Assembly (NCBI GenBank): GCA_963669155.1
Contig: OZ022581.1
Span: 10,675,497-10,739,496, forward strand
Direction of reading: 5' to 3'
Origin: Arbacia lixula
Lineage: Eukaryota; Echinodermata; Echinoidea; Arbacioida; Arbaciidae
DNA: 64,000 bases
Below, piece after piece: positions 1 to 12,470 of the stretch (the first letter of the stretch is position 1; the number at the start of each line of letters is the position of its first letter). The notes beneath the pieces were generated by a model, which saw only the letters and a list, made by a program, of their open reading frames with translations, ran no database searches and was not told where the DNA came from. A program made the translations under genes and the position numbers.

Positions 1-165
1 CCATGGTTCAGCCTCCCCCCATCCCCTCCTCCCATCGCCTTTCACCTCCTCTCCTTCCCACTCCAATCTCCCCCCCCTTTCCCCCTTCCTCCATCCCCAT
101 GGTGCAGCCTCCCCCCCCCCCTCTTCCCATCGCCTTTCATCCCCTCCTCCTCCCACCACACGACA
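1..165. repeat. Pyrimidine-rich tandem repeat, unit about 96 bases
   Basis: The segment starting CCATGGTTCAGCCTCCCCCC at the left edge recurs from base 97 as CCATGGTGCAGCCTCCCCCC. In both copies it is followed by the same CCTCCTCCCATCGCCTTTCA-like text. The array is cut by the window edge, so its full copy number is unknown. The open frames across it are Pro/Ser-rich readings of the repeat and are not taken as genes. Confidence 0.65.
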
Positions 166-735
166 CGACACACAGCCGAGACCAGCACAGAGAGCAGCCC
201 ATTGTTTGTCACGCTCAGCAAACCCACCATTGCAATATTGATTGCTCTTGGCCTTCCAAATATGAAAGTGAAGACGCTGCAAATTGTCGCTTTTTTTTTA
301 TTCCCCACCCCGACGTGCCTGGCGAGGGACTCAGACAAACTCGTATGGGGAGGAATGAATCCTTTTTTTTTTAGTTATCATAAGCTGGCTTCTCCTCCCT
401 TGAGATTAGACTCGTATTCCTATCTAATCTATACTTCAGTGTTTAATAATCAGCCTAGTGTGTTAGGATGAGGGCAGATTATTTGCCATGCGATATTCAG
501 AAGAATTAATAATGCATACGTACTTAATCATGATTCCATGCTACATCAGAGCATGATTAATGGCAGTTTACATGATGATGGAATACAGGTAAGAATGACC
601 TTGCAGGTCTGTATCAAATACACTAAGAATCAGCTTTAATTGGATTTTTCTTCCAGTACTCACTCCCTTATACAAAATCCCAAAAAAGACATAAGAGAAT
701 GGATAAAGAAAGACAGGCAGACAGATGGAAAGGGG
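166..735. other. Non-coding stretch, no gene recognised
   Basis: This is AT-rich sequence with short poly-T runs near 291 and 363. Around 513-563 there are two facing TAATCATG/CATGATTAA words, a small imperfect palindrome. I see no splice-flanked reading frame or RNA gene. Confidence 0.5.
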
Positions 736-776
736 TTTGGGGGGGGGGGGAAGAGAGAGAAAGAGAGAGAAAGATC
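736..776. repeat. Poly-G run followed by (GA)n
   Basis: A run of about ten G is followed directly by GAGAGA/AAGAGAG purine repeats. The + strand is almost purely purine here. This is a simple-sequence tract. Confidence 0.8.
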
Positions 777-1157
777 CATTGTGAATGCTCCTCTTTTATC
801 TCATCCCCTCAACATGTCATATCTCTGACCATGAATGTGCACACTGGCCGATCCTTTGGTCACATAAAGCAATTGACCTTCATGGTCTCCTATCAGGGTT
901 ATTTATGTACTTTTCATGATTAACTGTTACACATGAGGAAAGCCCGCTTTAGATGAGACTCTCGGTCCTGAATAAATCATTCCAGCCTACCCTTGAAGCA
1001 TGAAGGAAATTAAGCTGTTAGGATAAGTGGTAAAAATATTCATGGAGTAGGTAGGATAACAGAGTGAAGCGGGGTGTATTTGACCTCTATTTGTAATTTC
1101 GCTCATATATGCACATAGTCTGTCACATGATTGATATGAAAACATGCATATACTCTG

Positions 1158-1605
1158 AAACACAAATGCACAAACACACACACATACATACACACATATA
1201 CATACATACATACATACATACACAACCTCTGGAGTTCATTTCTTACACAGACCAATTTAACTAAGACCCCTATACACACTGTACATACATACATGCATAC
1301 ATACACACATACATACATTCATACATACAAAAATACACAACCTCCATAGTGCATTCAACACACAGACCAAATTGATTTAGACCCCTACACACACTGCACA
1401 TACATACATACTGTGCATACACACAAACATACACAGCATGCATAGTGAACAAGCCATACACAAATCAGCACACACAAACACCCCCACACACACATACTGA
1501 ACATACATACATATGTACATACACCCAAACATGCATAGCCTGCATAGTGCACATACCATTCACAGGCCAGACTGACTGACGGACAAACAGACAGACACAA
1601 ACACC
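1158..1605. repeat. CA/CATA-rich minisatellite with degenerate units of about 95-115 bases
   Basis: CACACA and CATACATA blocks alternate with recurring unique words. CACAACCTC occurs at 1221 and 1336, CATAGTG occurs at 1345, 1441 and 1543, and AGACCCCTA recurs with the first two. This suggests old tandem units with microsatellite expansions inside. Minus-strand Cys/Val/Tyr/Met-rich open frames across it are repeat readings. Confidence 0.7.
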
Positions 1606-1797
1606 ACCGCACACCTAACCGCCCACCCCACCTCCCTGCACAGTGAGGGGGTTCAGCATATATAATCAAGTGATCCCCATTTTACAGATGACTGATGTCA
1701 CAACAGCACAACCCGTGCACGACGGCGATTAATGCCTCCAAACCCCGCGCTTGGCACGTTCCTTTATAATACTCATTTTCTCCCAGCACTTAACGTA

Positions 1798-2036
1798 AAT
1801 ATCATCTCTGCGGGCTCCTCTCTTTTTCCCCTCTTTCGCTCGGCTTTTTCTCTCTTTTCATCAACCCTCTCTGCTCGTGTGCCGATGCTTCTCTCCCTCA
1901 CCTCTCTTGCTGTCTTACCCTTTCTCTCCTCATTCACACTCTCCAGCTTTTTCCTTTTCTTTTCTTCTGCTCTATCTCCTTCTCCCTTTTCTTCTCCTTC
2001 TTGTATTTTTTCTCCATCTTCATCTTCCCCAGTCTC
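1798..2036. repeat. Pyrimidine (CT)-rich low-complexity tract
   Basis: The + strand is dominated by TCTC, TTTCTTCT and CCTTCTCC words with few purines. Open frames on both strands (Ser/Phe/Leu-rich on plus, Glu/Lys/Arg-rich on minus) follow from the composition and are not called as genes. Confidence 0.7.
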
Positions 2037-2039
2037 ATG

Positions 2040-3324
2040 CGAAATACCCATTAATGGCAACTCTAACCAATACCACAGCCAATTGATTTCTTGATAAATA
2101 TATAACATAATGAAATCAGAAACGCTATTGCATAAAATGTGATCTGACATCAATCGTACCATAACAAATATTCATACCTTTATAATGTTGTTGACCCATG
2201 TGATGTAACTCATGCTTTTTTTCACATGCTCTTCACAATCAGAACTAAGTGAGATGAAAAGCTTTTTGTATCTGTGTATACATGTCACCACAAACTTATT
2301 AAAATTAAACATTAAAACTGTGATCTATCTCTGATAAAAAACACACACCAACCAAACAAAAGTGTTTTTTCCCCAAGTATCACATATTCAAACAGCTAAG
2401 CAATGTGCTTACACAATTTTCAAAGAAAAAAAGCGAATAAACCCAAGCATATTACACCCATGCACAGCTCTCTAAATCTTTAGTGTAAACATCCAAGATG
2501 GTAGCAAAGAAGGACAAGGCAGAGATGAGCATGGGAAGACGGACTTGTGGGCCAGAATCGCCTGTCTGACCGTTTGATTGCTTGCCTGAGGGATGCTCGA
2601 TATTGATTTGAACCTTTTAAGACAAGTCGTTGGGGTCCTGGCGACTCCGAGTCAATCGCTGGCAAAATGAAGGAGATCACTAGAGGGGGTATTACCTTAC
2701 ACGAGAGCTCGTCATCACCACCGTTCGCCCTCCATCTCCTCAGAATTCCTCTGATTTTCATACATTTATCATTGTTTCTACCACATTACATGAATCTGTC
2801 CGCTTCTCTTTTCACAACACATGAGATTCAACCTTCCTTTCACCACACACCGTCGCTGGTGGATACAATTCTAGAGTTAAGCCGGAAGAGTAAAAAAATC
2901 CTTTGAATTTAATTACTAGTTACAAAGAAATCATTAGGACAAAAATGGACTCAACTACTGGTACCCTTATGCACTATTGCCAGGCTATTGCAGCGTATGT
3001 GATATTTCTTGAGTTGGTTGCTTTTAGAACTATCCATTATTTCCCCCACCCAGCACACAACTGTCTCTCAATACGTTCCCTCATATTATCAATGACATGC
3101 ACAGACAGATAGCAACACTACAGTCATCTTCTTCACTGCCAACATCACCCCTACAGCATACTGTAGATAAGGTCTGCAGGAGACTACAGGTGTAGCTCCC
3201 ATATGTTTGTACAGGCTGACCTACAGTAGTCTGATCATCCAGACCTGCGTTTGTACTGCTGAGAGAATGTCACCATTGAGACTAAGCTAACAGACTAACA
3301 TTTCGCTTTTCACAAGATTGACCT
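2040..3324. other. Non-coding stretch, no gene recognised
   Basis: The sequence is ordinary AT-rich single-copy-looking DNA. A minus-strand frame of 93 codons at 2480-2761 shows no domain I recognise and no convincing splice context. Near 3160-3240 several CTACAGTAG/TACTGTAG-like words form weak local inverted repeats. Confidence 0.45.
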
Positions 3325-3412
3325 AGCCTCGTCTCCACACTGTTATACATTTCTGACCCCACCATTATTGAATAGTTTGACTTAAAAATGCCAAAAAGCC
3401 TGGAACCCAGGC
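3325..3412. mobile_element. Compact fold-back remnant, AGCCTGG family
   Basis: The left end AGCCTCGTCTCC...ACATTTCTGA faces a right end AAAATGCCAAAAAGCCTGGA. The internal phrase TTGAATAGTTTGA followed by AAATGCCA is shared with the larger copy at 11881-12099 (TTGAATAGTTTAG, then AAATGCCA). The copy looks deleted internally relative to that one. No target-site duplication was resolved. Confidence 0.45.
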
Positions 3413-5567
3413 CAGACTGACCAAACAAGTAAAGTCGACGGGAGTCAACCCCCAACTCTCAAACGGAAAACGGCGGCACATGAAAGAAAAACGCTGTCAA
3501 CCGCCTCTAAAGTTAAAGTGAGGAGATGATTGGCTACGTCCACTCTATATAGGCCAACAAATTCGCTGTGAGTGGCCGGGAAGGTTTCAATAAAAGGAGA
3601 CCCCCATTCTATCTGTGTCAAGAATGAAGGACTTCCTTCCTATCACCAGGGATTTAGGATTTATTTGATGTCCGCTGGAGAGTGAATCTATAGTGCAAGT
3701 GAGCAATTACAAACAAATTTGTCTGCTTGATGGTATTACACAGGCACAAAAGCTTACCACTCTGGGAGACAGAAACAAGGAAGAAATGGATACAAAATGT
3801 CTGACCGTGCTACCATCTCCTTAGCCTAGTTCTACGCTCAGGGAGGGTTCCTATCAATTTATACTATTACAAAATTAGGTCTAGTTACAAAGACTACATG
3901 TATGCATCAATATCCTTTATTCTGCCTCCAGGGCATGGAGCAAGGCATGATAGTCTATACCATCAGACTTACATGTAGTTGAATACAATGCAATGGAAGG
4001 TTGACATACGTAATGAGGGCGGACAGAAGAACTCATACATCAGTTATCAGCTGTATGAGAGTGTGCTGCTGTAACATGTGCTGTGCAATTAGCATTAATG
4101 TAGCTTGAAAAATTGAATTTAGATTGTGTGTCTACCTTTATGTAGATCATGAAATGTCAAAAAATAAATCCAGAGAAGCATGAAGGATTCTATTTTTCAC
4201 TAAGAAATGGACACCTTTGGGGGTTTACAGATAGTAATGAAAAATAATGGTCTTTCCTTCCACTTAATGTACCTTTTAATTTCATTAACTACATTTTCAA
4301 ATAATTGTGAAAATAAAGCCTGAAATGGAGAAAATACAAATTTTGCTTGATTTCTGAGCAGTTCTTTGCAGAATTCCATTATTTCTATGACTAGACATGG
4401 TAGATGGTAAAAGCAAGTTTATTTAATTTGATTTACAATTTGATACATTTCATTGAGAAATATAAAAGTGCCTCTTTAACTGCAGCTTGTCCCATGGAAA
4501 CAATCAGTGTCCATTTCCCGGAAACAATAAACAGAAGCCACTGTTCTGTTGACACGTAAACTTGTTGACTTTGCCAGACAAATGCAGTCCTAAATGTCAA
4601 TCAGCAACAGAGACTAAAACAACAGCGGATAGAATTTCGGCCGAGTATGTTCTAAAGATAGCCAAAAAGGATGTTTGGGGGAAAACATTGGCAGCAATAT
4701 GCATGAAGCAAACAAAGCGGGTGTCACGGAGATGCCAACGCCTGGATGTGGCAGATGATATGATAGGAAGGATTTGGGAAATGAGACAAACAGAATTCTA
4801 TTGTTGTCATAGCATTGTGTCAGCTCAACTCTTACTATAAAGTCAACCCATACAGAGTTATAGATATGCATATATAGAGTATAGAGGGGAGTGCATAAAT
4901 GCAGAGAGAGGTTAAAGTAGAATGTTTAATATTTGTATTATATCTTCAGGGTAGCGCAACTGTTATGCTTGTTGAACAGGTCATAAGCTGGGGTATTCAT
5001 ATATATTTCCTGATATATTACAATTGTTTGGGATAATAATCACAGTACTATCAGCTCATTCTTCCCATTCTTCTTCTTTCTATCCCATTTTCTCTTTTGT
5101 CTCCTTATTCTGCTTATTTGTCTTCATTCCTGTTTCATCAGTACAAACACACTTTTTTATATCATGGCTTCTAACACAATCATTTTGAAATACAGAAATT
5201 TCCTTGACATATGGAGCATGGATATCATTATGTGCACTGAACACACTGGATCGCAAACCAAAAACCCATCACTGATTCCTAAACTATGATTAAATCTGGC
5301 AGACTAGTTTGTCAGCCTAATCTCCCCAATTTGCGGCTAGCTTCAGTCTTGGCCAGGACCCAAGATGAAGGGTACAAGGCATTGCCCTACAGCCAAGAAC
5401 CCACTCCAAAAATATCACGGAATATCAGAATAATAGAAATGATATGCTGCTGGTCTGGAATTTACCATCAGTTTGATCTACTGTACAGCGGATCGCCTGA
5501 GAGCGTTCAAAGTGATAACTTGGAAATCATATTACTCATATTTCCACTCGCTACAAATGATATTAGT
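3413..5567. other. Non-coding stretch, no gene recognised
   Basis: The DNA is AT-rich with no long low-complexity tract. A plus-strand frame at 4562-4840 (92 codons) looks protein-like in composition, but I recognise no family and no matching splice sites. A CTATATAGG word lies at about 3545 and AATAAAAGG at about 3590; neither is enough to call a promoter. Confidence 0.4.
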
Positions 5568-5967
5568 GAGCTTTCGTTTTGAGGACGGACGGGCTCCAGA
5601 GCGGTAATCCGACACCAAGATCGATCTGCGCATGCGCCACCACCCGCTCTGGAATCCGCGCGGGGAATCGAGAACGTGAATTCTGAGATTTCTCGTCCTC
5701 GACGAGTAGAGGACAGCAGCCAATCAGCGCCCGTACAGATGATGTAATGCAAATCGCACGTGCGACCGGCTGTTTTGTTTAAGCTCTCGATCCCAGCGTG
5801 GCCCACGTTTTCAGGGGCCGGCAGGGGGTTAGCCAGATGACGTCACACGCACCGCCGTTCGCGTTCTCTGTCTTTTAGCGAAACTGCGTGTGAATTGCCG
5901 TGGACGGACGGCGAGAACAGATTGCTCACCGATCTCGTTTCCGTCCGCGGGGCTATAACGAAAGCTC
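5568..5967. mobile_element. GC-rich block with terminal inverted repeats and promoter-like motifs
   Basis: The block is clearly richer in G+C and CpG than its flanks. It begins GAGCTTTCGTT and ends AACGAAAGCTC, a perfect 11-base inverted repeat, with GGACGG-type words just inside both ends. Inside are TGCGCATGCGCC (NRF1-like, 5627-5638), GCCAATCAGC (CCAAT/NF-Y-like, 5719-5728), ATGCAAAT (octamer, 5747-5754), GCACGTGC (E-box, about 5757) and TGACGTCA (CRE, 5838-5845). It could be a transposable element carrying such sites or a real CpG-rich promoter. No target-site duplication was found, so the choice is open. Confidence 0.4.
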
Positions 5968-6150
5968 CCTATTGATGATAAACAAAATCCATGATAAGAA
6001 CAAATTTTACAGTCCACAATACATTCATAAATAGAGTGTTATAAATGTCTGTTCCCTGCCGATTCAAGATGTTTCCCTTTTCAAGGGAACTATTTTGTTT
6101 TGTTTCTTGAAAACTCTGCCCTTGAAATTTCACATCCAAGCAACAATACT

Positions 6151-6227
6151 TGACCCTCTCATTACCAATGGCGTTGAAATGTGTAGTGAGCCAATGGGGC
6201 TTTCAAAGGTTGGTTATGTTAGGGTTA
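6151..6227. mobile_element. Mini element, TTAACCCTCTC family
   Basis: It runs from TGACCCTCTCATTACCAATG to GGTTATGTTAGGGTTAA. The two ends are inverted repeats, and the internal phrase GTGTAGTGAGCCAATGGGG is nearly repeated in the copy at 22937-23015. It is about 77 bases long. The TTAA at the border suggests a TTAA-target transposon class (piggyBac or Kolobok type); that class call is an inference. Confidence 0.6.
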
Positions 6228-7554
6228 AAGAAATCATGATTTACACAGAAGCAATGTCAGTGTGGGGATATAGCAGAGATGCTGTGGACAACAACTGACT
6301 GGGTACACTCAATATCCATCACTGATCTCTCTGTAATTGCTCCAACTTTGACACCCTGGCAGAAACATGGATTCTGGCATGTGCCTTTACCCTCCCATGA
6401 TTAATAATACTTCTTGCAACAACAATAGCAACAATACTCTCCCAAGCAAAGGCAATTATTTTTTTGAGAGTGATGGAATATGTGGACTAATTTAGGTAGA
6501 GGGGCGAAAGTGAAACAAATTGGTTGAACGTTTTCATCCCACCTTGACCTAAATAAGGGATAAGCAGGCTGATTTTTTATATGGAAAACATGAACATTAA
6601 TACTGTATCAGTCTCTTTCCCCTGGACCATGAATTATGTATCCATTTAGTCCATTACCGCTCTCTGCAAATAACTGCAACTAATGGAATTGCATCAGCTA
6701 CCGATTATTCTCTTTCTATGATCAAAGGGAATATTTCAAATTAATTCATTAAATTTTCATAGTATTGCCCACTTATCTTATCACGATTAGTGCTCCCTGT
6801 ATAGAGAGAGAGTGACTGGGGTAGGATGGATGGATGGCTGGCTCATTAAATCATTGTTATTATCGTTATCGGGATAACACATCTATAGAGTGCGACAGTT
6901 TCCGGAAACATTTTAATCAGGAATCTGTCTGATTGGCAAAACATATGTTCCAATCATCTCCATGAATATATGTAAAATATATATTTGAAAAAATCTATGT
7001 ATAGATTGCCTTCCACAATACATTTATCAACACTTTTCATGAGATGACAAATCTCTTATTTTTATAGTTGATTCTGAGTACACAAAGGCAGGTAGAAGAA
7101 TGATAATTTGTTATCTAAATAAACTATAAAGCAACAAACTTAAATTTCAAGAGACAAAGTCACCCATAAAAATCATTTGAGCATAAACAATGAATGTTCA
7201 TCATTATCATGAATTATCATTCATCGTCTGGTTTGCAAAATTGTGACATTTCATATGAAATTGCCTTGAATTTATGCCTCATTGCAGGTAAAGGAATGAA
7301 TCTGTGCAATGCACGAGGGAAATGAATAAATCGCGAGATGAATACATCACGACCCATTTGGCCCGATGGAAATGTAGTCATACTTATGGTACACTGATCG
7401 GGTTAAAAAGCTTTTGACAGCAGAAAATGGCACTTGAAAGCAAAGTGCAAGCGGTGATAAAACGAGTAAAATGGCGGATGCAAATAGCTGTCGCTTCATG
7501 CATACTGAAGAAGGGATGAGAAGAGGGAGTATGACCGGCAGAGACCTGGGGGGA
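6228..7554. other. Non-coding stretch, no gene recognised
   Basis: AT-rich sequence with a short GA run near 6804 and GGATGGATGG words near 6825. I found no coding signal, RNA gene or inverted-repeat element. Confidence 0.45.
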
Positions 7555-7622
7555 GAAAAAAAGAGGGCATGAGGAGAGTGGAAGAGGAGGGAGGGAGAGG
7601 AGAGAGGGAGAGAAGAGAGAGG

Positions 7623-7684
<62 letters not shown>

Positions 7685-8722
7685 GAGAGAGAGATAGGGA
7701 GAGCAGAGAGGGAGAGCAGAGAGGGAGAGCAGAGAGGGAGAGGAAGAGGGGGGTGAGGAAGAGAAGAGATGGAAGTGATAAACACAGCGATGCAGAAAGA
7801 AAGAAGGCAGGAGGGGGAGATGTTAAGATGGAGAGATCAAGAGAGCTTAGGAAGAGAAACAGAGAAGGTGAGAAAAAGGAACTAGTAAAAGAAGAAAGAG
7901 ACTGAAAGGAAGAGAGGGAGAGAGATGCGAGGGAGAGGAGGTGATCTTGGGGTACAGCACTAGATGGAGGACAGAGGGAGCAAAGGTGAAGATGAGAGAA
8001 ATTTGGTGCGCTGGGGGAGAGAACATTAGATGGACTATAGATAGTTGTTGGCAAAAGAGAGAGGGAGAGAGAGACAGATAGACAGAGAGAGAGGGAGGGA
8101 GACATCAAGATAGACAAGAGACGTAGAGACAGAGATACAGAGAGACAAAGAGAGACAGAGGGAGAGAGAAAGAGACAGAGAAAGAGATGTAAGGGAGAGG
8201 AGATGATGTTGGTAGGTGTACAGTGCTAGATGCTAGATGGAGGAGAGAGGGAGCAAAGGTGCATAGAAGAGAAATTGGGTGCGTTGGGGGATGGAACATG
8301 ATAGGGAAGGCAGGGAGGTAATAGCAATAGAGATAGATGGTGTGAATAATAGAAAGAGAGGTAGAGAGAGATACAGAGAGAGAGAGAGGGAGAGACAAAG
8401 ATAGAAAGAGAGAGAGATAGAGACAGAGAGACAGAGACAGAGACAGAGACAGAGAGGCAGATAAAGAGAGACAGAGTGATATAGATAGCAAGAGAGAGAA
8501 AGAAATACAGAGAGGCAGATGGAGACAGAGAGATAAAGATAGAAATAGAGAGAGGAAGAGAATGAGAGAGATAGTGTAAGTGAGCGAGAGAAAATGTTAG
8601 AGATATTAAGTGTGAGAGCAAGAGAGATATATAAATGGAAGTAGAGAGAGGGTGAGAGAGAGAGTGATAGAGACGGAGAGAGCGTGAGGAGTGGGAGAGG
8701 GAGTGGAGAGGAAGAGAGGAAA
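7555..8722. repeat. 1.2 kb polypurine (GA-rich) tract
   Basis: The + strand is almost all A and G. It has an uninterrupted (GA)n at about 7627-7680, a 15-base GGGAGAGCAGAGAGG tandem repeat near 7698-7745, and GACAGAGA arrays after 8040. The minus strand is correspondingly CT-rich and yields long Ser/Leu-rich open frames (up to 256 codons), which are repeat artefacts. Mirror-symmetric polypurine tracts of this kind can adopt triplex structure; that is known chemistry, not shown here. Confidence 0.9.
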
Positions 8723-11460
8723 TTGTCATGTCTTGTTCAAGGAGCTGGTTGGATTTCCCAGGTGTATGTTTCCAAAGGAGCTTTCCATAACAACACCCCC
8801 TCACCTCCGGGGTACTGTCACAAGCCTCGTACGTCATAAAGTCTTGCCTCATCGCCGATCATTTGATGCGCCAAGCGACGGAGATCTATTCCTTGAGACT
8901 CCGCTAATGCACGGCGTTAGCGCCCTGTTAACAGCCAGTGAAATCAAATTACACTTCTCCAGCGACGGCGATGTGAAGAGCCAGGGAGGGCTCGACAAAA
9001 AAAAAATGGCGGACTGACTGTTACACGGGGGTGGTACTATGGATCGCTAGGGTGCGTGCATGCTGCAATATACGGGGAATACGGCGTGGGGTTAAATGTC
9101 AAGTCATAGATTACACACCAAAGGGTTTCATCACCACCTGGTCGGTGTAATTCCTGTATGAGAAAACAAGTCGGCACTAATTGTCTTTGCTCGCCTGCCA
9201 TTTGAATCCAACAACCAATGCAGCGGCACGAAAACGTCGCGCGACCTTCCTACTGATCTCTGTCAGAGGAAGCTACTAATTGATTCGACATGCCAAAATG
9301 ATTTCAAGACGCATTTCCAATTACCCGACATGCCTCGATGTGAGGTTGAGCAAATGGCTGTCACTTCACCACGGGCACAATACCCAGCATTGATAGGCAC
9401 AGGTGTAGATTTCAGACTCTTGATTCACGATCACGAAGCCAGCAGATTCAGTCTTTGTGGACGTGCCGCTCTGTCTATTAATACGTCCACTGTTGTGTGT
9501 CATAGACATGTACTGTACATGTGCCAGTAGCTCTTTCTCACTTACAGGTAATGCTGTAGAGAGATCAATATGTATGTGTACAAGTAGACGATCAAGTTTC
9601 AATACACACATACTGGTATGCACATATCAATGAGCAGCTTTCAAATGCTACGTGTACACAAACTTGAACTTTGTGGGCGATGTTTTTTTTCTTCTCTAAA
9701 ACATGAGCAAAAAAAGGTAAAAACAAATCTAGATACACACAAAAAACACACAGACATACCAATACAAATAGTGAGAAGAAAATATATAATGTAACAACGA
9801 AAGGAGTTTTCTACATATGTGAAAGTACAATTCCATTCTCATGATTCTCATGATTTTTTCTCAATCCTGGAACATAATGTAGATATAAAGACAGGACCTC
9901 CATGATTTCAAACTGCTTTTGCACGAAACCAAATAGAAAAGTGATATTGATTTTCTCAAGACACACTAAGATGCGAGCATGCTTCATGACCTTATAAGGC
10001 CATCCTTCATCGAAATGTTAATATCGCAATGCTGCTCCAGAATCGAAGGCTCGTTTACCACCGATCCCACTTGTTTCATTGAAATGCAGAATCTGGAGAT
10101 CTTCGGGCGATCCAGTGTGGCGAGACCTTGTCTCTCCTCTCCCTCTCTCTCTTTCCAACAGCAAAGAAGAGAAAATCAATAAGAGTGTGATTGCGGTCTC
10201 GCGGCATGCTCTTTGCGACTGATTAGAAAATTGCCGTGATGTGTGTCGGGCCAAAGATAACAGGGAGCAGTGTAAAAATCACGCTCCTATCAAGCCTGCA
10301 GAAACATTGATATAGGGCAACAAATTTGTGCACATATTTGAAGGTCGATGTAGACCACTAGGAGAATTAAATCTCTGTTGCTATTTGGGGGTATTTTCTC
10401 AGCTTATTCAAGCACAAGTAATCAGATTTTTACACTTTGTAATAGACAAACTGAGATCTGGGTAAAATAAGCATACATGTACACGTATACAGATGTCTAT
10501 TGGTAATGAAACTATGACACCTCCCATCAATGCTAACTTTCATTAAAGCTGCTACGGTTTGCAGTGAAAAAATGAATAAAAGTTTTTTTTTTATGTTGTT
10601 CCTTACAAGGACTTCTCTTTGTGGAGTAAAGACGGTAATTAAACAATTACACAGGGTTAAAGCAATGGATTCAAGATGAATATTCTGCTGCGGTTGCATT
10701 TTGTTATAAATATATTAAATAAACAGATACACGCACATAAATATATAATGAAGGGATAAAATAAAATGAATTAAAAATGATATGATATCAATGATTGGAG
10801 TAGGGGGAGAAGATATGATCGATTGTTGATGGAGGAGATAGGTGGTGGGGTATGGGGATGGAGTGAGATGTATGCAAATGACTACTGGGTGTGAGACGGA
10901 TCATAGCAAGGATGTGTCATCACTCTCTGCCTCCTCTAGTCTACATACACAGACCCTGTGTCTCCAGCCCCCTGCATGATTGTGTGCTACAGAGCATCAC
11001 ATTGTGCGATATCAACTCATAGTCTCACAAGGAGGTCTGAAATTTGTCTGTACCAAAACAGACTCACTATCTTAAGATGCTGGTATGCTTGTGTGCTTTA
11101 GAGCATGGCATTGTGTGATATGACCTGAAAAAAGGTCTGAAATTTCACATCTTGCCACCAGCTATGCATTCTAAATGTCACAAATAGTGTATATTTCTGT
11201 GGAGTATTCTGGCAAGTGGGGTTATTGCCTATGAACTATAAAAGGAAAAATCAACTGAAAATTATGAAAAGATACTGTATGGAAATAATGGGAATAAAAG
11301 TCATACATAGCAAACCAGATAAACTAACACCTTCATATTCCAGAACCAGACCAGACAACAAAAGTTCTTCAGAAGATGCTGCAAAATCGTATTACAGATG
11401 AGCAATCATACGGATACATAATGTATATTTGGTGCACCTCAAGCTACATATCATACAACC
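8723..11460. other. Non-coding stretch with a more GC-balanced island
   Basis: Sequence at about 8806-9060 and 9170-9350 is richer in CpG and codon-like words than its surroundings, but frames break quickly and I find no exon with both splice sites. It includes a short poly-A at 8996-9006 and poly-T at 10579-10592. The rest is AT-rich. Such islands could be conserved non-coding elements; this needs alignment to a related genome. Confidence 0.35.
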
Positions 11461-11539
11461 TAACCCTCTCAATTCTCAACAGTGATAATCTGATGTCAAC
11501 AATAACATAGTGTTTTGCCTATGGGACTGAAGGGGTTAA
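11461..11539. mobile_element. Mini element, TTAACCCTCTC family (TTGCCTATGGGACTGA subtype)
   Basis: It starts TAACCCTCTCAATTCTCA and ends TTGCCTATGGGACTGAAGGGG then TTAA. The reverse complement of the right end (TTAACCCCTTCAGTCCCATAGG) matches the left end of the element at 17236-17316, so the two are inverted copies of one subtype. Confidence 0.5.
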
Positions 11540-11880
11540 GAAGAAGTTGGTGAATAGCCATGAAAAGCAGGGGAAGGTTTATGTTGATAAGAGCAGGAAA
11601 GATCATATTTCAAATGTAATACTTCACAGCTGATATGATCCAGAGGAAAGACAAAATCCCATAAATTGTGGCAATGCCAGACAGTAGGGGGGTCTGAGAC
11701 GAGGTTGTTAGGGGAGGAAGAAGTACAAAGAAAGAGGCAGAACAGTCATAAACTTTTACAGTTTCCAGTTGGGCAGCCCTGTGTCACTTTATTACAAAGT
11801 GCCCATAGACCTATCATCGGTTGTCCGCATGTGATGGGGCAGAAATATGCTTTCTCATCCTTCTGCCCACTTGGCTTACT

Positions 11881-12099
11881 AGCCTGGCCTCAAGGCTGTG
11901 CGACATTTCTGAACCAAACTGAAAAATAGAGTCTAGTACTCTAAGACTAGTCAATGTATCATTCTCTTTTTTTCTCAGTCCTTGTTGGGGGAGCAGGACA
12001 AGAAATCAAAAATGGTTAGTCTACTGCAGCCAGACCAACTTCTTGAATAGTTTAGTTTCGAAATGCCACAAAAAAAAAAAACAGCCTGGAGGTCAAGCT
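11881..12099. mobile_element. Fold-back element, AGCCTGG family, full-length-looking copy
   Basis: The left end AGCCTGGCCTCAAGGCTGT is matched in inverse by ACAGCCTGGAGGTCAAGCT at the right. Further inside, GACATTTCTGAACCAAACT faces AGTTTAGTTTCGAAATGCCA. A 12-base poly-A sits in the right arm and looks like a later expansion. ACT flanks both ends and may be a 3-base target-site duplication. Related copies lie at 3325-3412 and 46447-46895; the phrase CTGCAGCCAGAC is shared with the latter. Confidence 0.6.
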
Positions 12100-12417
12100 A
12101 CTGACTTACTCTCTTTTAAACTCTTAGTCTAGATTCCAGGCTGTGGAGTGTGTATGCTTCTAGCGCATGGATAAGGATCAGAACTAACTAAGTCTGCACA
12201 AAGACTAAGAGAGCCCTTCATTAAGATAGGCAAGCTTAGGGAAAACATAAACCCAGGCAAATAACTGCAGTGGTCAGAATATCGGTTGCACCCCAATTAA
12301 TTATGATTTCTTCTTGTTTATAAATGAGCTAATTATACTAACTTTCAACAGGAAGTGTGGCTGACCTATCAAAATATAAACCATTGAAGTTTATTCACCT
12401 CTGCACATCTTGTGATT

Positions 12418-12446
12418 TGACGAACAACTTCCCTTGCGGTTCGTCA
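12418..12446. other. Small inverted repeat TGACGAAC/GTTCGTCA
   Basis: TGACGAAC at 12418 and GTTCGTCA at 12439 form an 8-base-pair stem with a 13-base loop, just upstream of the 70-base tandem array. Its function is unknown. Confidence 0.5.
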
Positions 12447-12470
12447 ACGGACGAACACATCACATGACTA

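Noticed and set aside
1158..1605. CRISPR-like array
   Set aside because: Repeats are CA/CATA microsatellite units with irregular spacing, and the DNA is eukaryotic in character.
4562..4840. 92-codon plus-strand frame with protein-like composition
   Set aside because: No family recognised and no clean acceptor or donor; chance is sufficient.
7347..8117. 256-codon minus-strand open frame
   Set aside because: It is mostly Ser/Leu repeats translated from a polypurine tract; no domain and no codon signal outside the repeat.
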